Below are positions 1 through 10,355 of a DNA stretch of 64,000 nt, one piece after another; within the stretch, counting starts at the first letter, position 1, and each line of letters starts with the position of its first letter. The position numbers and the translations under genes were made by a program. Below the pieces are notes generated by a model, which was not told the DNA's origin, searched no databases, and saw only the letters and a list, made by a program, of their open reading frames with translations. This stretch comes from Pseudidiomarina taiwanensis. GTDB lineage: Bacteria; Pseudomonadota; Gammaproteobacteria; Enterobacterales; Alteromonadaceae. Location of the stretch: contig NZ_PIQG01000002.1 in assembly GCF_003987435.1 (NCBI RefSeq), forward strand, positions 496,001-560,000, written 5' to 3'.

Positions 1-371
1 GGACGCTCAGCTAGTCGTCTAACTTGGCGCGAAAAGCTATGAAATTCGCTATCTGTGGTCAAAATGCGCAGGGGTTGATCTTGCGCAAATGCGCTGATCA
101 CCCGATACAACAGCTCATGGGTATTCGGCGCAAACACAAATTGCTCAGGCGCTGGATAATTTAACAATTGCGCCAAGCGTTGTTGTACATGCGGGACCTT
201 TTCGCCAAAAATTTTATCCCACTTGTGGTCAACCCCAACTGCACTGTCATCCCAATACTCGAGTTGGGCTTTGCGGGTGACATCTGGCCAATAATGGTGA
301 CTATGCGGCGCACAGTGAAGTTGCTGCGGATGCAGTTCAAAGAAATGGCGGTAGTGTGACTTATACGACAT
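1..371 (-). CDS. PLP-dependent aminotransferase class V / kynureninase-like protein, 5' part
   Basis: The gene starts at the ATG at 369-371 on the minus strand and runs off the left edge, so about 123 N-terminal codons are visible. A GAGG ribosome-binding site lies 5 nt upstream. The N-terminus reads MSYKSHYRHFFELHP and continues with DDSAVGVDHKWDKIFGEKV and FVFAPNTHELLYRVISAF. The pattern of a substrate-binding N-terminal stretch followed by an 'APNTHE' loop and an 'ILTTDSEFHSFSRQ' strand resembles PLP-fold-type-I class V aminotransferases and kynureninases. The catalytic lysine would lie outside the window, so the exact reaction cannot be given. It lies downstream of hflC in the same direction, separated by a terminator that ends only 19 nt before its start codon. 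Confidence 0.7.
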   Translation of the reverse strand, partial: MSYKSHYRHFFELHPQQLHCAPHSHHYWPDVTRKAQLEYWDDSAVGVDHKWDKIFGEKVPHVQQRLAQLLNYPAPEQFVFAPNTHELLYRVISAFAQDQPLRILTTDSEFHSFSRQVRRLAER

Positions 372-390
372 GTAAACCTCAACGGGACTA

Positions 391-416
391 AAATAAAAGC
401 CGGCGCTAGGCCGGCT
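391..416 (-). terminator. Rho-independent terminator after hflC
   Basis: Read on the minus strand there is a 7-bp GC-rich stem (AGCCGGC paired with GCCGGCT, loop of 5 nt) followed directly by TTTATTTT. It sits 7 nt past the hflC stop codon and should end the hfq-hflX-hflK-hflC transcript. The next gene in the same direction starts 19 nt beyond the T-tract. Confidence 0.85.
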
Positions 417-422
417 CTCACA

Positions 423-1307
423 TTATTTGCCTGAGATGTTCTTCAGGTATTTGAAGAAGTCACTATCAGGTTCTAACACCAGCACATCGTTACCCGATGC
501 AAAGCTGGTTTGATAAGCCTGCAGGCTGCGCAAGAAGGCAAAGAACTCAGGATCTTTGTTATATGCTGAAGCATAGATACCTGCTGCTTCAGCATCACCT
601 TGACCACGCAATTCCCGTGATTCACGTTGCGCATCGGCCAACATAACGGCGACCCGAGCATCGACATCAGCACGAATAAACTCGGCTTGCTCGCGACCTT
701 CAGAACGGTGCTCTGTGGCAACCGCCTGACGTTCTGCACGCATCCGCTGGAAGATCGATTGACTAACTTCAGTTGGCAGGTTGATTTGCATCACCCGCAC
801 GTCAATCACCTCGATACCAAGTTCTTGCGCACTGTCAGCACCACGGATCAGAGCTTCACGCATTAAGTCATCACGCTCACCTGAAACGATCTCTTTGATG
901 GTACGGCTACCGAACTCAGCCCGTAAGCCACTGTTGATCCGACGTTGTAGGAGTGCTTCTGCTTGACGCTGGTTACCGCCGTTAGTCGACAGGTAATAGG
1001 TCGCGAAGTCAGAAATACGCCACTTCACATAGGTATCAACAATCAGGTCTTTTTTCTCGCTGGTGACAAAGCGATCTGGATTACCATCAAGCGTCTTGAA
1101 ACGTGCATCAAGCTTTTTAACTTGCTCTATAAACGGCAGTTTGAAGTGTAAACCCGGCTCGAACACGATCGGCATATTGGTGTCAGCGTCACGCTCAACT
1201 TTACCAAATTGCACCACAATCGCGCGCTCACCTTCTTTCACTACGAACAGTGAAGAAAACCCGAGAACCACTAAAACGATGACTAAAATTGCTACAAAGT
1301 TTTTCAT
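423..1307 (-). CDS. hflC: FtsH protease modulator HflC
   Basis: HflC is an inner-membrane SPFH/prohibitin-family protein that forms a large periplasm-facing cage with HflK around the AAA protease FtsH and tunes its substrate access. The 294-residue product has one N-terminal transmembrane segment (about residues 4-22). A prohibitin-like domain follows, beginning with the family motif VKEGERAIVVQFGKV, and then a long charged helical region with the typical 'RMRAERQAVATEHRSEG' stretch. Length matches the family (about 290-335). It lies 3 nt after hflK with a GGGGG ribosome-binding site, in the same operon, and is the last gene before the terminator at 391-416. Confidence 0.96.
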   Translation of the reverse strand: MKNFVAILVIVLVVLGFSSLFVVKEGERAIVVQFGKVERDADTNMPIVFEPGLHFKLPFIEQVKKLDARFKTLDGNPDRFVTSEKKDLIVDTYVKWRISDFATYYLSTNGGNQRQAEALLQRRINSGLRAEFGSRTIKEIVSGERDDLMREALIRGADSAQELGIEVIDVRVMQINLPTEVSQSIFQRMRAERQAVATEHRSEGREQAEFIRADVDARVAVMLADAQRESRELRGQGDAEAAGIYASAYNKDPEFFAFLRSLQAYQTSFASGNDVLVLEPDSDFFKYLKNISGK

Positions 1308-1310
1308 TGG

Positions 1311-2480
1311 TTACCCCCGACCACTTGTTGTACGGCCAGTGCTGCTGCCACTTTGATTACTGTTACGACTGCTATCAGAACGCGAACTCGTATCAAGTGG
1401 AGTCACTCGGTCTTCTTGATTTGACTGCATCTGCTGGATCCGTTCACGCTGCTTCTGCAGAATTTGATCCAGTGGCAGATACATCATGTTATTACTGCCT
1501 TCAACATCGACCATCACCTTGGCGGTGTTAGCATAGATTGCTTCAAGGGTTTCAAGATAAAGGCGCTGACGCGTGACTTCCGGCGCAGCTTGGTACTGCG
1601 GCAGTAATTCGTTAAAGCGTGCCACTTCACCTTGCGCGCGGAGCACTGTTTGCTCACGATAGGCTTGTGCTTCTTGTAGTAAACGACGCACCTGACCACG
1701 CGCGAGGGGTTCAATTTCACGCGCATAGGCTTCAGCTTCACGAATGAAACGTTGCTCATCTTCTTGCGCGGCGATGGCATCATCAAATGCATCTTTTACT
1801 GCTTCCGGTGGGCGTGCTGGCAGCAAGTTCACGTCAACCACTTGAATCCCAAGCTGGTATGGCTCGATGATCCGCTCCAGTAGTTCGAGGGTTTGCGCAC
1901 GCACGTTTTCCCGACCGACCGTCAAGACTTCATCCATTGAGCTATGTCCCACGACGAAGCGCAAGGCACTGTCAGTGGCCTGCACTAGGCTGTTGTCTGC
2001 GTTTTCGACCGCATACAAATAATCACGCGGGTTAACGATACGGTACTGAACATCCAACTCGACGCGAACCACGTTCTCGTCTTGGGTCAGCATAAAGCCT
2101 TCTGACTGGAACTGTTGAACGTTGCTGACATCGACGGTTTGCACTGAGTCGATGAGCACCGGGCGCCAGTGTAGCCCCGACTCAACAAGGTTATGATATT
2201 GGCCAAACCGCAAGACCACTCCGCGCTCAGCTTCTTTGACGGTATAAAAACCTGCGATAAACCACACCACGACAGCAAGGACAAGGACAATACCTAACCC
2301 TTTGCCGCCAAGACTAGCGCTACCGCCACCTTTATTCGAGCCGCCGCCTCCTAGGCCAAGTTTGCCCAGTAGGTTTTTCACTGCCTCATCAAGATCAGGT
2401 GGACCTTGATCACGACCGCCCTGATTTTTCCATGGGTCGCGGTCATTTTTTTGACCATTCCCCGACTCATTCCAGGCCAT
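1311..2480 (-). CDS. hflK: FtsH protease modulator HflK
   Basis: HflK is the partner of HflC in the membrane complex that regulates FtsH. The 389-residue protein has a cytoplasmic Gly/Asn/Asp-rich N-terminus (residues 1-60, including a GLGGGGSNKGGG linker) and one transmembrane helix at about 62-79. The SPFH domain starts at FYTVKEAERGVVLRFGQY, and a Ser/Gln-rich tail (about 350-389) ends the protein. The start ATG has GGAG spaced 6 nt upstream. It lies 42 nt downstream of hflX and 3 nt upstream of hflC, in the conserved hflX-hflK-hflC order. Confidence 0.96.
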   Translation of the reverse strand: MAWNESGNGQKNDRDPWKNQGGRDQGPPDLDEAVKNLLGKLGLGGGGSNKGGGSASLGGKGLGIVLVLAVVVWFIAGFYTVKEAERGVVLRFGQYHNLVESGLHWRPVLIDSVQTVDVSNVQQFQSEGFMLTQDENVVRVELDVQYRIVNPRDYLYAVENADNSLVQATDSALRFVVGHSSMDEVLTVGRENVRAQTLELLERIIEPYQLGIQVVDVNLLPARPPEAVKDAFDDAIAAQEDEQRFIREAEAYAREIEPLARGQVRRLLQEAQAYREQTVLRAQGEVARFNELLPQYQAAPEVTRQRLYLETLEAIYANTAKVMVDVEGSNNMMYLPLDQILQKQRERIQQMQSNQEDRVTPLDTSSRSDSSRNSNQSGSSTGRTTSGRG

Positions 2481-2522
2481 TAGTTACTCCATTTATCGAA
2501 GTGATGAATTAAAATCTTTGAG

Positions 2523-3818
2523 CTATTCTACAAAGCCTTGCAAGTTCGCGCCATCATCTTCGGCCACTTGCTTGCAAAGGCGCTGCCAGTCAACGCTTGA
2601 CATCCGTACCGCCAAACCCAGCTGGCCGTCCTCATAAACTTGTTCCTGTTGCACACTATTGAGTGCATATAAGCGCCCGCGCAACTTCCCCATTGATGGC
2701 GGTAGCCGTAAGGATACGTCAACCATCTGTGGGCGCAACCTTTGCACTAAGGCATCTTGTAACAAATCGATACCACTGCCGGTTTGGGCCGATAGCCAGA
2801 CCCGACTTGGTTTTCCCAGATCATCATAATCGATTCGCGGTTCACCCTGGTCAATCGCATCGATTTTATTGCAGACCCACAATTGAGGTACGTCGCCGGC
2901 GCCAATTTCGTTTAGTACTTCGGTGACTTGTTGAATATTGTCCGCTTGGCGATCATCGGCAATATCGATCACATGTAATAACAGGTCTGCTTCGAGGGTT
3001 TCTTGCAGGGTCGCTTTAAAGGCTGCGACCAGCTCGTGGGGAAGGTGCCGGATAAATCCTACGGTGTCTGCCAGAATGATACTACCGACATCGGCTAACT
3101 CGAGTTTACGCAAGGTCGGATCGAGCGTGGCAAACAATTGGTCAGCGGCGTAGACACCTGCTTCGGTAATGCGGTTGAACAGCGTTGATTTACCGGCGTT
3201 GGTATACCCCACTAGCGCCACGGTTGGGATCTCAGCCCGCTGTCGCGCACGGCGCCCCTGCTCACGTTGTTTCTGAACTTTTTCCAAGCGCGCAAGAATG
3301 GTTTTAATCCGCCCGCGCAATAAGCGCCGGTCTGTTTCTAACTGGGTTTCACCCGGTCCGCGCAGACCAATCCCTCCTTTCTGGCGTTCTAAGTGAGTCC
3401 ATCCACGGACCAAGCGAGTCTGAATATGACGAAGCTGGGCAAGTTCAACTTGCAGCTTCCCCTCATGGGTACGCGCACGCTGCGCAAAAATGTCCAAAAT
3501 CAGGCCGGTACGGTCCAGGACTCGGCATTGACAAAGCTTCTCGAGGTTACGTTCTTGGGTAGGGGTGAGGGCATGGTTGAAAATTACCACTTGGGCACCC
3601 AATGTCTGCACCGCATCTGCAATTTCTTCTGCTTTACCTGAACCGACAAAAAATCGAGAGCTAGGCGTTGAGCGTGAGGCAGTGACCACCGCCAGCGTTT
3701 CAACTCCAGCTGAATTGACCAGTAACTTTAGTTCGCTGAGGTCTTCCCGGTCGCTTTCGGCCGGGAAGTCAACATGCACCAAAATAGCCTGTTCACCACT
3801 TTCATACCTATCAAACAA
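2523..3818 (-). CDS. hflX: Ribosome-splitting GTPase HflX
   Basis: HflX is a GTPase of the Obg/HflX group that binds stalled or hibernating 70S ribosomes and splits them, especially after heat stress. The 431-residue protein has the HflX N-terminal domain (about 1-195), with the glycine-rich signature GGIGLRGPGETQLETDRR near residues 148-164. The G domain carries P-loop GYTNAGKST (204-212), switch DTVGFIRHLPH and NKID. The start appears to be TTG (3816-3818): it is in frame, has AGGAG upstream, and gives MFDRYESGEQ, which aligns with the usual HflX N-terminus MFDRY. It lies between hfq and hflK in one transcription unit. The rare start may lower its translation relative to hfq. Confidence 0.96.
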   Translation of the reverse strand: MFDRYESGEQAILVHVDFPAESDREDLSELKLLVNSAGVETLAVVTASRSTPSSRFFVGSGKAEEIADAVQTLGAQVVIFNHALTPTQERNLEKLCQCRVLDRTGLILDIFAQRARTHEGKLQVELAQLRHIQTRLVRGWTHLERQKGGIGLRGPGETQLETDRRLLRGRIKTILARLEKVQKQREQGRRARQRAEIPTVALVGYTNAGKSTLFNRITEAGVYAADQLFATLDPTLRKLELADVGSIILADTVGFIRHLPHELVAAFKATLQETLEADLLLHVIDIADDRQADNIQQVTEVLNEIGAGDVPQLWVCNKIDAIDQGEPRIDYDDLGKPSRVWLSAQTGSGIDLLQDALVQRLRPQMVDVSLRLPPSMGKLRGRLYALNSVQQEQVYEDGQLGLAVRMSSVDWQRLCKQVAEDDGANLQGFVE

Positions 3819-3844
3819 GCTATCACTACTCCTCTATGGCTTGT

Positions 3845-4183
<339 letters not shown>

Positions 4184-4240
4184 TTATTTTGATTATCTAA
4201 CAGTCTGAATATTGGGATGAATTATGCCCTTTCAAGGCAT

Positions 4241-5185
4241 TTAGAGCGGAAATCTTTGCGGCGGCTGTTGCAAAATGTCGCAGGCGGCTTGGAGCAGATT
4301 ATCTTGCTCCGCATCGAGCCAGTTCACGCCCGGCCATTTTCGCAACCAAGTTAATTGCCGTTTGGCCAGTTGCCGCGTTGCGGCGATACCCTGCTCCACC
4401 ATTTCGGCATAGCTTATGCTGCCATCGAGATATTGCCAAACTTGGCGATAGCCGACGCAGCGCATCGAAGGCAAATCTAAATGCAGGTCGCCACGGGCAC
4501 GCAGAGCAGCAACTTCTTCCAGTAACCCAGCCTCCAACATTTGGGTAAAACGCAGGGCGATGCGTTCATGCAAGATAGCTCTATCGGTTGGTGCAACGGC
4601 GATTTGCCAAATCGGTTGAGAGAGTGCCCCGACCCGTGTTTGGGTCAGTTCAGTTAACGTTTTTCCGGTTTGCAAATAGACCTGTAAAGCACGTGTAATT
4701 CGCTGCGGGTCATTCGGATGGATACGCGCAGCGCTCACCGGATCAACGTTTTTCAGCTCACCATGTAAGGCTACCGAGCCCTCATTTTGCAGCCGCTGCT
4801 GGAGCTGTTCGCGTAACTCTGGGTCGGTCTCTGGTAGATCTGAGAAGCCTTCCAATAAAGCCTTAAAATAGAGCATGGTGCCCCCGACTAACAGCGGCGT
4901 TTTCCCTGCTTGCTGGATTTCTTTAATCGCTTGCTTCGCATCTTTGGCAAATTCGGCCGCTGAGTAACTTTGACTCGGGTCAACAATATCGATTAATCGA
5001 TGCGGTGCGCGCGCCAGCTCTGCAGCCGTGGGCTTAGCCGTACCGATATCCATGCCCCGATAAATTAACGCTGAATCAACCGAAATAATTTCGCATTGAC
5101 CGCTCTCGACCAGCTCAATCGCCAGACCGGTTTTTCCCGCTGCAGTAGGACCATACAGGCAAATAACACCTTTTGCTGTGGTCAT
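4241..5185 (-). CDS. miaA: tRNA dimethylallyltransferase MiaA
   Basis: MiaA transfers a dimethylallyl group from DMAPP to the N6 of adenosine 37 in tRNAs that read codons starting with U, the first step to ms2i6A. The 314-residue protein starts [12 protein letters not shown] and shows the P-loop [11 protein letters not shown] near residues 13-23. The [17 protein letters not shown] motif that binds the prenyl donor follows, then [15 protein letters not shown] and the tRNA-binding region with ITRALQVY. Its start overlaps the mutL stop by 4 nt (ATGA), so the two are translationally coupled. hfq follows after a 147-nt gap, the same order as in E. coli. Confidence 0.97.
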   Translation of the reverse strand: MTTAKGVICLYGPTAAGKTGLAIELVESGQCEIISVDSALIYRGMDIGTAKPTAAELARAPHRLIDIVDPSQSYSAAEFAKDAKQAIKEIQQAGKTPLLVGGTMLYFKALLEGFSDLPETDPELREQLQQRLQNEGSVALHGELKNVDPVSAARIHPNDPQRITRALQVYLQTGKTLTELTQTRVGALSQPIWQIAVAPTDRAILHERIALRFTQMLEAGLLEEVAALRARGDLHLDLPSMRCVGYRQVWQYLDGSISYAEMVEQGIAATRQLAKRQLTWLRKWPGVNWLDAEQDNLLQAACDILQQPPQRFPL

Positions 5186-6906
5186 CGCAGCGGCTCCGGC
5201 AGTTCAGGCAGTTGAAGTGGTAGCAGAAAATCTGCACTCGCACCAAGCTGTTGTTGCCACTGTTCAAGCCAATACTGAGCGGCCTGCAAAGGATAGCTTT
5301 GCGCCACTTGATGGCTTGCCAACGCCCGCCAGAAATGCTCGGGTAGCTCACTTTCATCTTGGTGTTCAGTCAACATCTGCAGCAAAGGTGGCAAGCTTTG
5401 CGGTAAAGCCGTTTGCCGCAATGGTGCGGGAACTTGGCTAAAAGTAATCGCCTGTCGCTTTATTTCGAACATAAATCCTAACTGAGCCAGCTGTTGCTGT
5501 GGCAACGCTCGTAACGCCGCAATTAACTCTGGGTCTTTGAGCTGCACCGGTACCAGTAACGGCTGCCCGGCTAGACCTGTTTGATACTGCTGGGCTAACT
5601 GTTGGGCAACGACATCACGCTGTACCCGTTGTAAATCGAGCAACCAGAATTGTTGCTGGTGTTGCAACAAAGCAAAGCGCTGTTGCGCCACCGCCAGTGC
5701 CGAAATTTCTGAGGTTGGGTCAGACTGCGTAGCTCTGGGGGCTTGGTAAAACTGCCGCTGCGCTTCAACTTGCGACTGTGTTGGCCTTGCTTGTGCGCCG
5801 GGCAATGGCGAGCCATGTACCGGCTTCAGTTGCGCCACTTGTGCAGCCAACTCAGCACTGCTGGGCTGATATTGGTGGGTGGTCATCGCAGCGGGAGCTT
5901 GCTGCTGCAATACTTCGCGCAAAGCCGCAAGGACAAAATCGTGCACGTGCCGCGCTTGGTGAAAACGCACCTCGTGCTTCGCAGGATGCACGTTCACATC
6001 AACCTCATTGGCCGGTAATTCCAAGTACAGCACATAAGTGGGAACCCGCTCCGACTCCCCTAATTGTTGCAATTGCTCGCCGTAAGCTTGCCGCACTGCA
6101 TGCTGCAGTAAGCGATCGCGCATCATCCGACCATTAACATACATATATTGCACATCGCCCTGATAGCGACATTCCGCTGCGGGCGCTATCCAGCCCTGCA
6201 GACGCAAGTCGGCGATACCATGATCAACCTCTAGCGCACGCTCAGCAAAGACCTGTCCGCAGATTTTAGCCAGCCGTTGCTGGCGTTGCTGTGGTGCCGA
6301 TGCCGGTGGGTAATGACGAATGCTCTTACCATTATGAGTCAAACGCCACTCCACCTGATGATGCACCAAAGCTAAGCGTCTAATCAGCTCGTCGATATGA
6401 CCGAATTCGGTTTTATCGGTGCGTAAAAACTTGCGCCGCGCAGGTGTATTGAAAAACAAATCTTGGACATCAACGCTGGTCCCGGTCGGATGACTCGCGG
6501 GCGCTAATTTGGGTTGCATGTCGCGGCCTTCCACCCAAGCTTGCCAGGCCGCTTGTTGCTCGGCAGTTTTCGAGGTTAGTAATAATCGTGCAACTGAGCT
6601 GATACTGGCAAGGGCTTCACCACGAAAACCAAGACTCATAATGGCTTCTAAATCAGCCAATGAGCTGATTTTTGATGTCGCATGCCGGCTTAAGGCTAGC
6701 GCCAGCTCATCTTTCGGAATTCCTGCGCCATTGTCGCGTACCAAAATTCGCCGCCGCCCGCCTTGCTCGATATCAATGTGTAACTTGGTTGCGCCTGCAT
6801 CCAAGCTATTCTCGAGCAACTCTTTGGCCACCGATGCGGGACGTTCGATGACCTCACCTGCGGCGATTTGGTTTGCTAGTTCAATGGGTAACTGACGAAT
6901 CGGCAT
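5182..6906 (-). CDS. mutL: DNA mismatch repair protein MutL
   Basis: MutL is the dimeric ATPase that links MutS mismatch recognition to MutH and UvrD. The 574-residue protein has the GHKL ATPase domain (about 1-330) with motif [12 protein letters not shown], motif II DNGAGI and motif [13 protein letters not shown] proline/glutamine-rich linker covers about 330-395 and a C-terminal dimerisation domain follows. I see no DQHAxxExxxxE endonuclease motif in the C-terminal domain, as expected for a MutH-dependent gammaproteobacterial MutL. It is somewhat shorter than E. coli MutL (615). It lies 12 nt downstream of amiB and overlaps miaA by 4 nt. Confidence 0.97.
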   Translation of the reverse strand: MPIRQLPIELANQIAAGEVIERPASVAKELLENSLDAGATKLHIDIEQGGRRRILVRDNGAGIPKDELALALSRHATSKISSLADLEAIMSLGFRGEALASISSVARLLLTSKTAEQQAAWQAWVEGRDMQPKLAPASHPTGTSVDVQDLFFNTPARRKFLRTDKTEFGHIDELIRRLALVHHQVEWRLTHNGKSIRHYPPASAPQQRQQRLAKICGQVFAERALEVDHGIADLRLQGWIAPAAECRYQGDVQYMYVNGRMMRDRLLQHAVRQAYGEQLQQLGESERVPTYVLYLELPANEVDVNVHPAKHEVRFHQARHVHDFVLAALREVLQQQAPAAMTTHQYQPSSAELAAQVAQLKPVHGSPLPGAQARPTQSQVEAQRQFYQAPRATQSDPTSEISALAVAQQRFALLQHQQQFWLLDLQRVQRDVVAQQLAQQYQTGLAGQPLLVPVQLKDPELIAALRALPQQQLAQLGFMFEIKRQAITFSQVPAPLRQTALPQSLPPLLQMLTEHQDESELPEHFWRALASHQVAQSYPLQAAQYWLEQWQQQLGASADFLLPLQLPELPEPLR

Positions 6907-6918
6907 CTAGTTTATGAC

Positions 6919-8286
6919 CTAACGCGGAATTTCGAGCTGTTGGCCAATGCGTAACATATTACTGCGGAGCTGATTACGTTCTTTAATCGCCTTAACTGTG
7001 GTGCCATAACGCTGCGCTAGAACAGAGAGTGACTCGCCAGATTTCACCGTATGAATAATCATCCGATTACTTGCGATCGAGGTTCCATCCGGTGGCCGGC
7101 GCATAAAGTAGTCACGTGCACCCTGATAAATAGCTCGTGCGATTTGTTGTTGATGTTTATTACTCAACAGCAGCTTCTCTTCTTGCGGATTTGAGATAAA
7201 GCCGATTTCAACCAGCATTGAAGTAATATTTGCTGAGGTTAAGACCGCTAAACTGGCATGCTGGGGTTTGGTTTTATGCATACGGGTCACACGCTTCATG
7301 GCTGCGATGACATCCTCGGCCGCTTCAAAGCCACGCGCCATAGCATCGTTCATACGCATATCGACAAAAGCACGTGCGAGGTAGCCGTTATCATCGTCGT
7401 TGCGAACCGACTCTTCCACCCCGCCGAGCAGCTCCGAGAAACGTTCTTTATCCTCGAGTAAACGACCTTGTTCAGTCGTTGCCCGCCGAGTTGATAGCAC
7501 CCAAACTGAGCCACCACGAGGTTGCGGCGTAGTAAATGCATCGGCATGCACGGAAATCAGCATATCCGCCTGCAATTGCTCAGCTTTGCGCACGCGACGT
7601 TTGTGCGCGACATAATAATCACCGGTACGAATGAGGTGAGCTTCCATGTCAGGATCAGCATTGATAATGTCGGCAAGGGCGCGCGAGACTCGCAATACGA
7701 CATCTTTTTCATAAGTCCCAGACGGTCCAATCGAGCCGGGATCATCGCCACCATGACCTGCATCTATTGCGATCACCACTTTGCGTTGCGCCAGTTCATC
7801 AACGGTGCGGGCCGGCTGGTTACTGCTGCGCTGAGGCGTCGCCGCGGAGGTTTCGCGCGCAGCGTTCTCACCGGGCGCATCATTGGCTTGGTCGTATAAA
7901 TCAATCACCAAACGGTCACTAATGCTACCCTGGGGACCAAGCTCAAAAATATTCGCAGTAAAGCGCCCCGTCAACTCCAAGACGATGCGAGTACTTTGGC
8001 TATCTTTGGGGGTGCTGGTGCGGATTTTGGTGACGCGTTTACCCCTTAATTCAAGCTGACTCAAATCGGTATTCAGGCGAGTTCCATTAAAATCGATCAC
8101 TAAGCGATCGGGCTTGACTTCATAGATGGTAAAATAGCTGTACTCTGGTGCACTGCTTAAATCGAATACCACTCGGGTTTTATCCGGCGAAGGCTGGATC
8201 CGAACCGCATTGATCGCGTTTGCCGCCACCGCTTGGGTCGCTGCAACTAGCCAAAACACTGTGCATGCAAACAACAATTTTTTCAT
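6919..8286 (-). CDS. amiB: N-acetylmuramoyl-L-alanine amidase AmiB, with LysM domain
   Basis: This periplasmic zinc amidase cleaves the bond between N-acetylmuramic acid and the peptide stem during septum splitting. The 455-residue protein has a signal peptide (1-21), an AMIN septal-targeting domain (about 24-130) and an Amidase_3 catalytic domain (about 168-392). The catalytic domain shows IDAGHGGDDPG (zinc His178), Glu193 in TYEKD, His247 in SVHADAF and VEIGFISN with the catalytic Glu. A C-terminal LysM domain (about 408-453) binds peptidoglycan. The start codon overlaps the tsaE stop by 1 nt (TAATG). The tsaE-amiB-mutL-miaA-hfq order matches E. coli. Confidence 0.95.
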   Translation of the reverse strand: MKKLLFACTVFWLVAATQAVAANAINAVRIQPSPDKTRVVFDLSSAPEYSYFTIYEVKPDRLVIDFNGTRLNTDLSQLELRGKRVTKIRTSTPKDSQSTRIVLELTGRFTANIFELGPQGSISDRLVIDLYDQANDAPGENAARETSAATPQRSSNQPARTVDELAQRKVVIAIDAGHGGDDPGSIGPSGTYEKDVVLRVSRALADIINADPDMEAHLIRTGDYYVAHKRRVRKAEQLQADMLISVHADAFTTPQPRGGSVWVLSTRRATTEQGRLLEDKERFSELLGGVEESVRNDDDNGYLARAFVDMRMNDAMARGFEAAEDVIAAMKRVTRMHKTKPQHASLAVLTSANITSMLVEIGFISNPQEEKLLLSNKHQQQIARAIYQGARDYFMRRPPDGTSIASNRMIIHTVKSGESLSVLAQRYGTTVKAIKERNQLRSNMLRIGQQLEIPR

Positions 8287-8771
8287 TAGAGGGATTCGAG
8301 TAACGCTCGACCTCGTTCAGTTCGCGCCGTAACTTGCAAGCTTCTACCTTGGCCTGCATAGTCAATGAATAATTCTAAATCTGCACGGGGAATGAAACCC
8401 TCGCCGCGCTGCGGCCACTCAAACAGCAGCACTGTCTGTTTGCCAAGGTAATCACGAATGCCCATAAATTCAAGCTCTTCTGGATCAGCTAAGCGATATA
8501 AATCAAAGTGATGAACCGTCCAACTCGGTAACATATAACTCTCAACGAGCGTATAGGTTGGGCTTTTCACATTACCGGTATGACCCAGGGCCTGAATAAA
8601 GCCACGGCTAAAAGTGGTTTTACCCACGCCGAGATCGCCTCGAAGATAAAAGCTCCACGCGCTATCATCCGAACTGACCAGCGCAGTCGCCATGGCCTCA
8701 GCAAAAGCGAGCAGTTCTGCCTCGTTATTCAAAGCATAGTGTTTTACCGCAAGACTTTGTTCCACGCTCAT
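8286..8771 (-). CDS. tsaE: tRNA threonylcarbamoyladenosine biosynthesis ATPase TsaE
   Basis: TsaE is the small ATPase of the TsaBDE complex that makes t6A at position 37 of ANN-decoding tRNAs. The 161-residue protein carries a Walker A motif [16 protein letters not shown] (residues about 43-58), a [11 protein letters not shown] switch, HFDLYRL and [13 protein letters not shown], all typical of the family. Its ATG overlaps the stop of nnrDE by 4 nt (ATGA) and its stop overlaps amiB by 1 nt, so the three genes are tightly coupled. Confidence 0.96.
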   Translation of the reverse strand: MSVEQSLAVKHYALNNEAELLAFAEAMATALVSSDDSAWSFYLRGDLGVGKTTFSRGFIQALGHTGNVKSPTYTLVESYMLPSWTVHHFDLYRLADPEELEFMGIRDYLGKQTVLLFEWPQRGEGFIPRADLELFIDYAGQGRSLQVTARTERGRALLESL

Positions 8772-10303
8772 TCAAGCTCACTCTGCTGCTGATTGAAATT
8801 AGGGTTGACGAGGCGCCGCAACGGCTGCCACAAGTCACTGGCTAGTGTACCACGTTCCCCGTCTAATGCAGCTTGTTCAGCCGCTACGGCATGTAACCAA
8901 ACGGCACTACTCAGGGCCTCATCGGCGAGCCCCTGCGCCAGCAAAGCCGCTACAATCCCGGTTAACACATCACCACTGCCCGCGCTGGCCAAAGCAGGCG
9001 AGCCACGCTCGCAAACTTGCCAGCTTTGCTGTCCATAGTGATAAACAATTGAACCTGCCCCTTTGAGCAGTACTTCCGCCTGATAACGCTCCGCTAGCGC
9101 TTGCGCACTGTCATAACGATTTTGTGGCGGGCGTTCCTGCCCCAGCAGTCGAGCCGCTTCACCCGGATGCGGTGTGAGCATTAATTTTGCTGCGGCACAG
9201 GAATATTCCGCAAGGGGGATTTGCGCGAGACAAATTAACCCATCGGCATCAATCACAACGGCGTGCGGAAATTGTAACGCTTGCTCAAGTTGTTGCTTGG
9301 CCCAGTCATCCTGACCGAGTCCTGGCCCGATTGCCACAACGGTTGCTTGCGCCAGCAGCGGACGCAAATCATCCTCAGTTGCCACGCCGCGCACCATCAA
9401 CTCAGGTTGGGTTTGCGCCAAGCTTTGCTGACTCTGCGGGTGACACGCCAAGGTCACTTTACCCGCCCCTGCGCGCAATGCGGCAACGCCTGCCAACCAG
9501 AGTGCGCCAGAATATCCTGGAGCGCCGCCTATCAACAAAACGTGACCGTGATCGCCTTTATGGCTACCCCAGCGTCTTGGCGGGAGGTTAGCGTGCACTT
9601 GTTCCGTGCTAATACTCGCAATCGGTGTCGGCACGTGCTTGCGAAAAGCGGCTCCGACCCCTAAATCCAACTCGACTAATTGCCCACAATAATCACCTGC
9701 AGCCCCGGTCACTAACCCGGCTTTGGTGACGATGAAGGTCAAGGTCACATCGGCACGCAAGGCAACGCCAAGCGGAAAGCCATTATCACTATCTAAACCA
9801 GATGGACAATCAATAGCCAAAACGCGCTTAGCGCTGTCGCTTTGTCTGGACTGATTCAGTTGCTCGACCAGCGCCGCGAATTCATGGGATAGAGGACGGT
9901 TAAGTCCGATTCCAAAGAGCCCATCAATGATCCACTCCACTGTCTGCAAGTCAGCTTCCGTCAACTCACTGAGCGCTTTTGAGCGGCCTCCATGATCGTG
10001 AAAAGCAGCGGCCGCTTGCTGGGCTAGTTCAGTCTGCGGTGCGACCGCAAACACCGACACTTTGACCCCTGCTTGTTGACATAAGCGGGCGAGTAACCAG
10101 CCGTCCCCGCCGTTGTTGCCGGGCCCTAATACAAATAGCCAATGACTGCCTCGTTTGATGCGTGGTTGGAGCCAATCGAAGCAGGCTTGAGCAGCACGCT
10201 GCATTAACTCTCTTGGCGACAAGTCAAGCTCTGCAGCAACAGCTAGTTCATGCTCACGTACGGCTTGCGAAAAATACAAAGGGCGCCCTGATGTTCGTCC
10301 CAT
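8768..10303 (-). CDS. nnr: Bifunctional NAD(P)HX epimerase / ADP-dependent NAD(P)HX dehydratase
   Basis: This enzyme repairs hydrated NADH and NADPH: one domain epimerises the two NAD(P)HX forms and the other dehydrates the S form using ADP. The 511-residue protein is a fusion of the YjeF_N epimerase domain (about 1-215; [11 protein letters not shown] at 59-69, [20 protein letters not shown]) with a carbohydrate-kinase-like dehydratase domain (about 225-505; [49 protein letters not shown]). An AAGGAGG site lies 6 nt before the ATG. It is the first gene of the nnrDE-tsaE-amiB-mutL-miaA run and diverges from queG. Confidence 0.96.
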   Translation of the reverse strand: MGRTSGRPLYFSQAVREHELAVAAELDLSPRELMQRAAQACFDWLQPRIKRGSHWLFVLGPGNNGGDGWLLARLCQQAGVKVSVFAVAPQTELAQQAAAAFHDHGGRSKALSELTEADLQTVEWIIDGLFGIGLNRPLSHEFAALVEQLNQSRQSDSAKRVLAIDCPSGLDSDNGFPLGVALRADVTLTFIVTKAGLVTGAAGDYCGQLVELDLGVGAAFRKHVPTPIASISTEQVHANLPPRRWGSHKGDHGHVLLIGGAPGYSGALWLAGVAALRAGAGKVTLACHPQSQQSLAQTQPELMVRGVATEDDLRPLLAQATVVAIGPGLGQDDWAKQQLEQALQFPHAVVIDADGLICLAQIPLAEYSCAAAKLMLTPHPGEAARLLGQERPPQNRYDSAQALAERYQAEVLLKGAGSIVYHYGQQSWQVCERGSPALASAGSGDVLTGIVAALLAQGLADEALSSAVWLHAVAAEQAALDGERGTLASDLWQPLRRLVNPNFNQQQSELE

Positions 10304-10355
10304 TTGCCCTCCTTCGTGTTATATTTGGCTCTACTTTTGACTAGTTTAGCTGGGT

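Noticed and set aside
5743-6895. Long open frames antisense to mutL (up to about 128 codons)
   Set aside because: They are shadow frames of a clearly coding gene with codon-position bias on the other strand; no motif or ribosome-binding site supports them.
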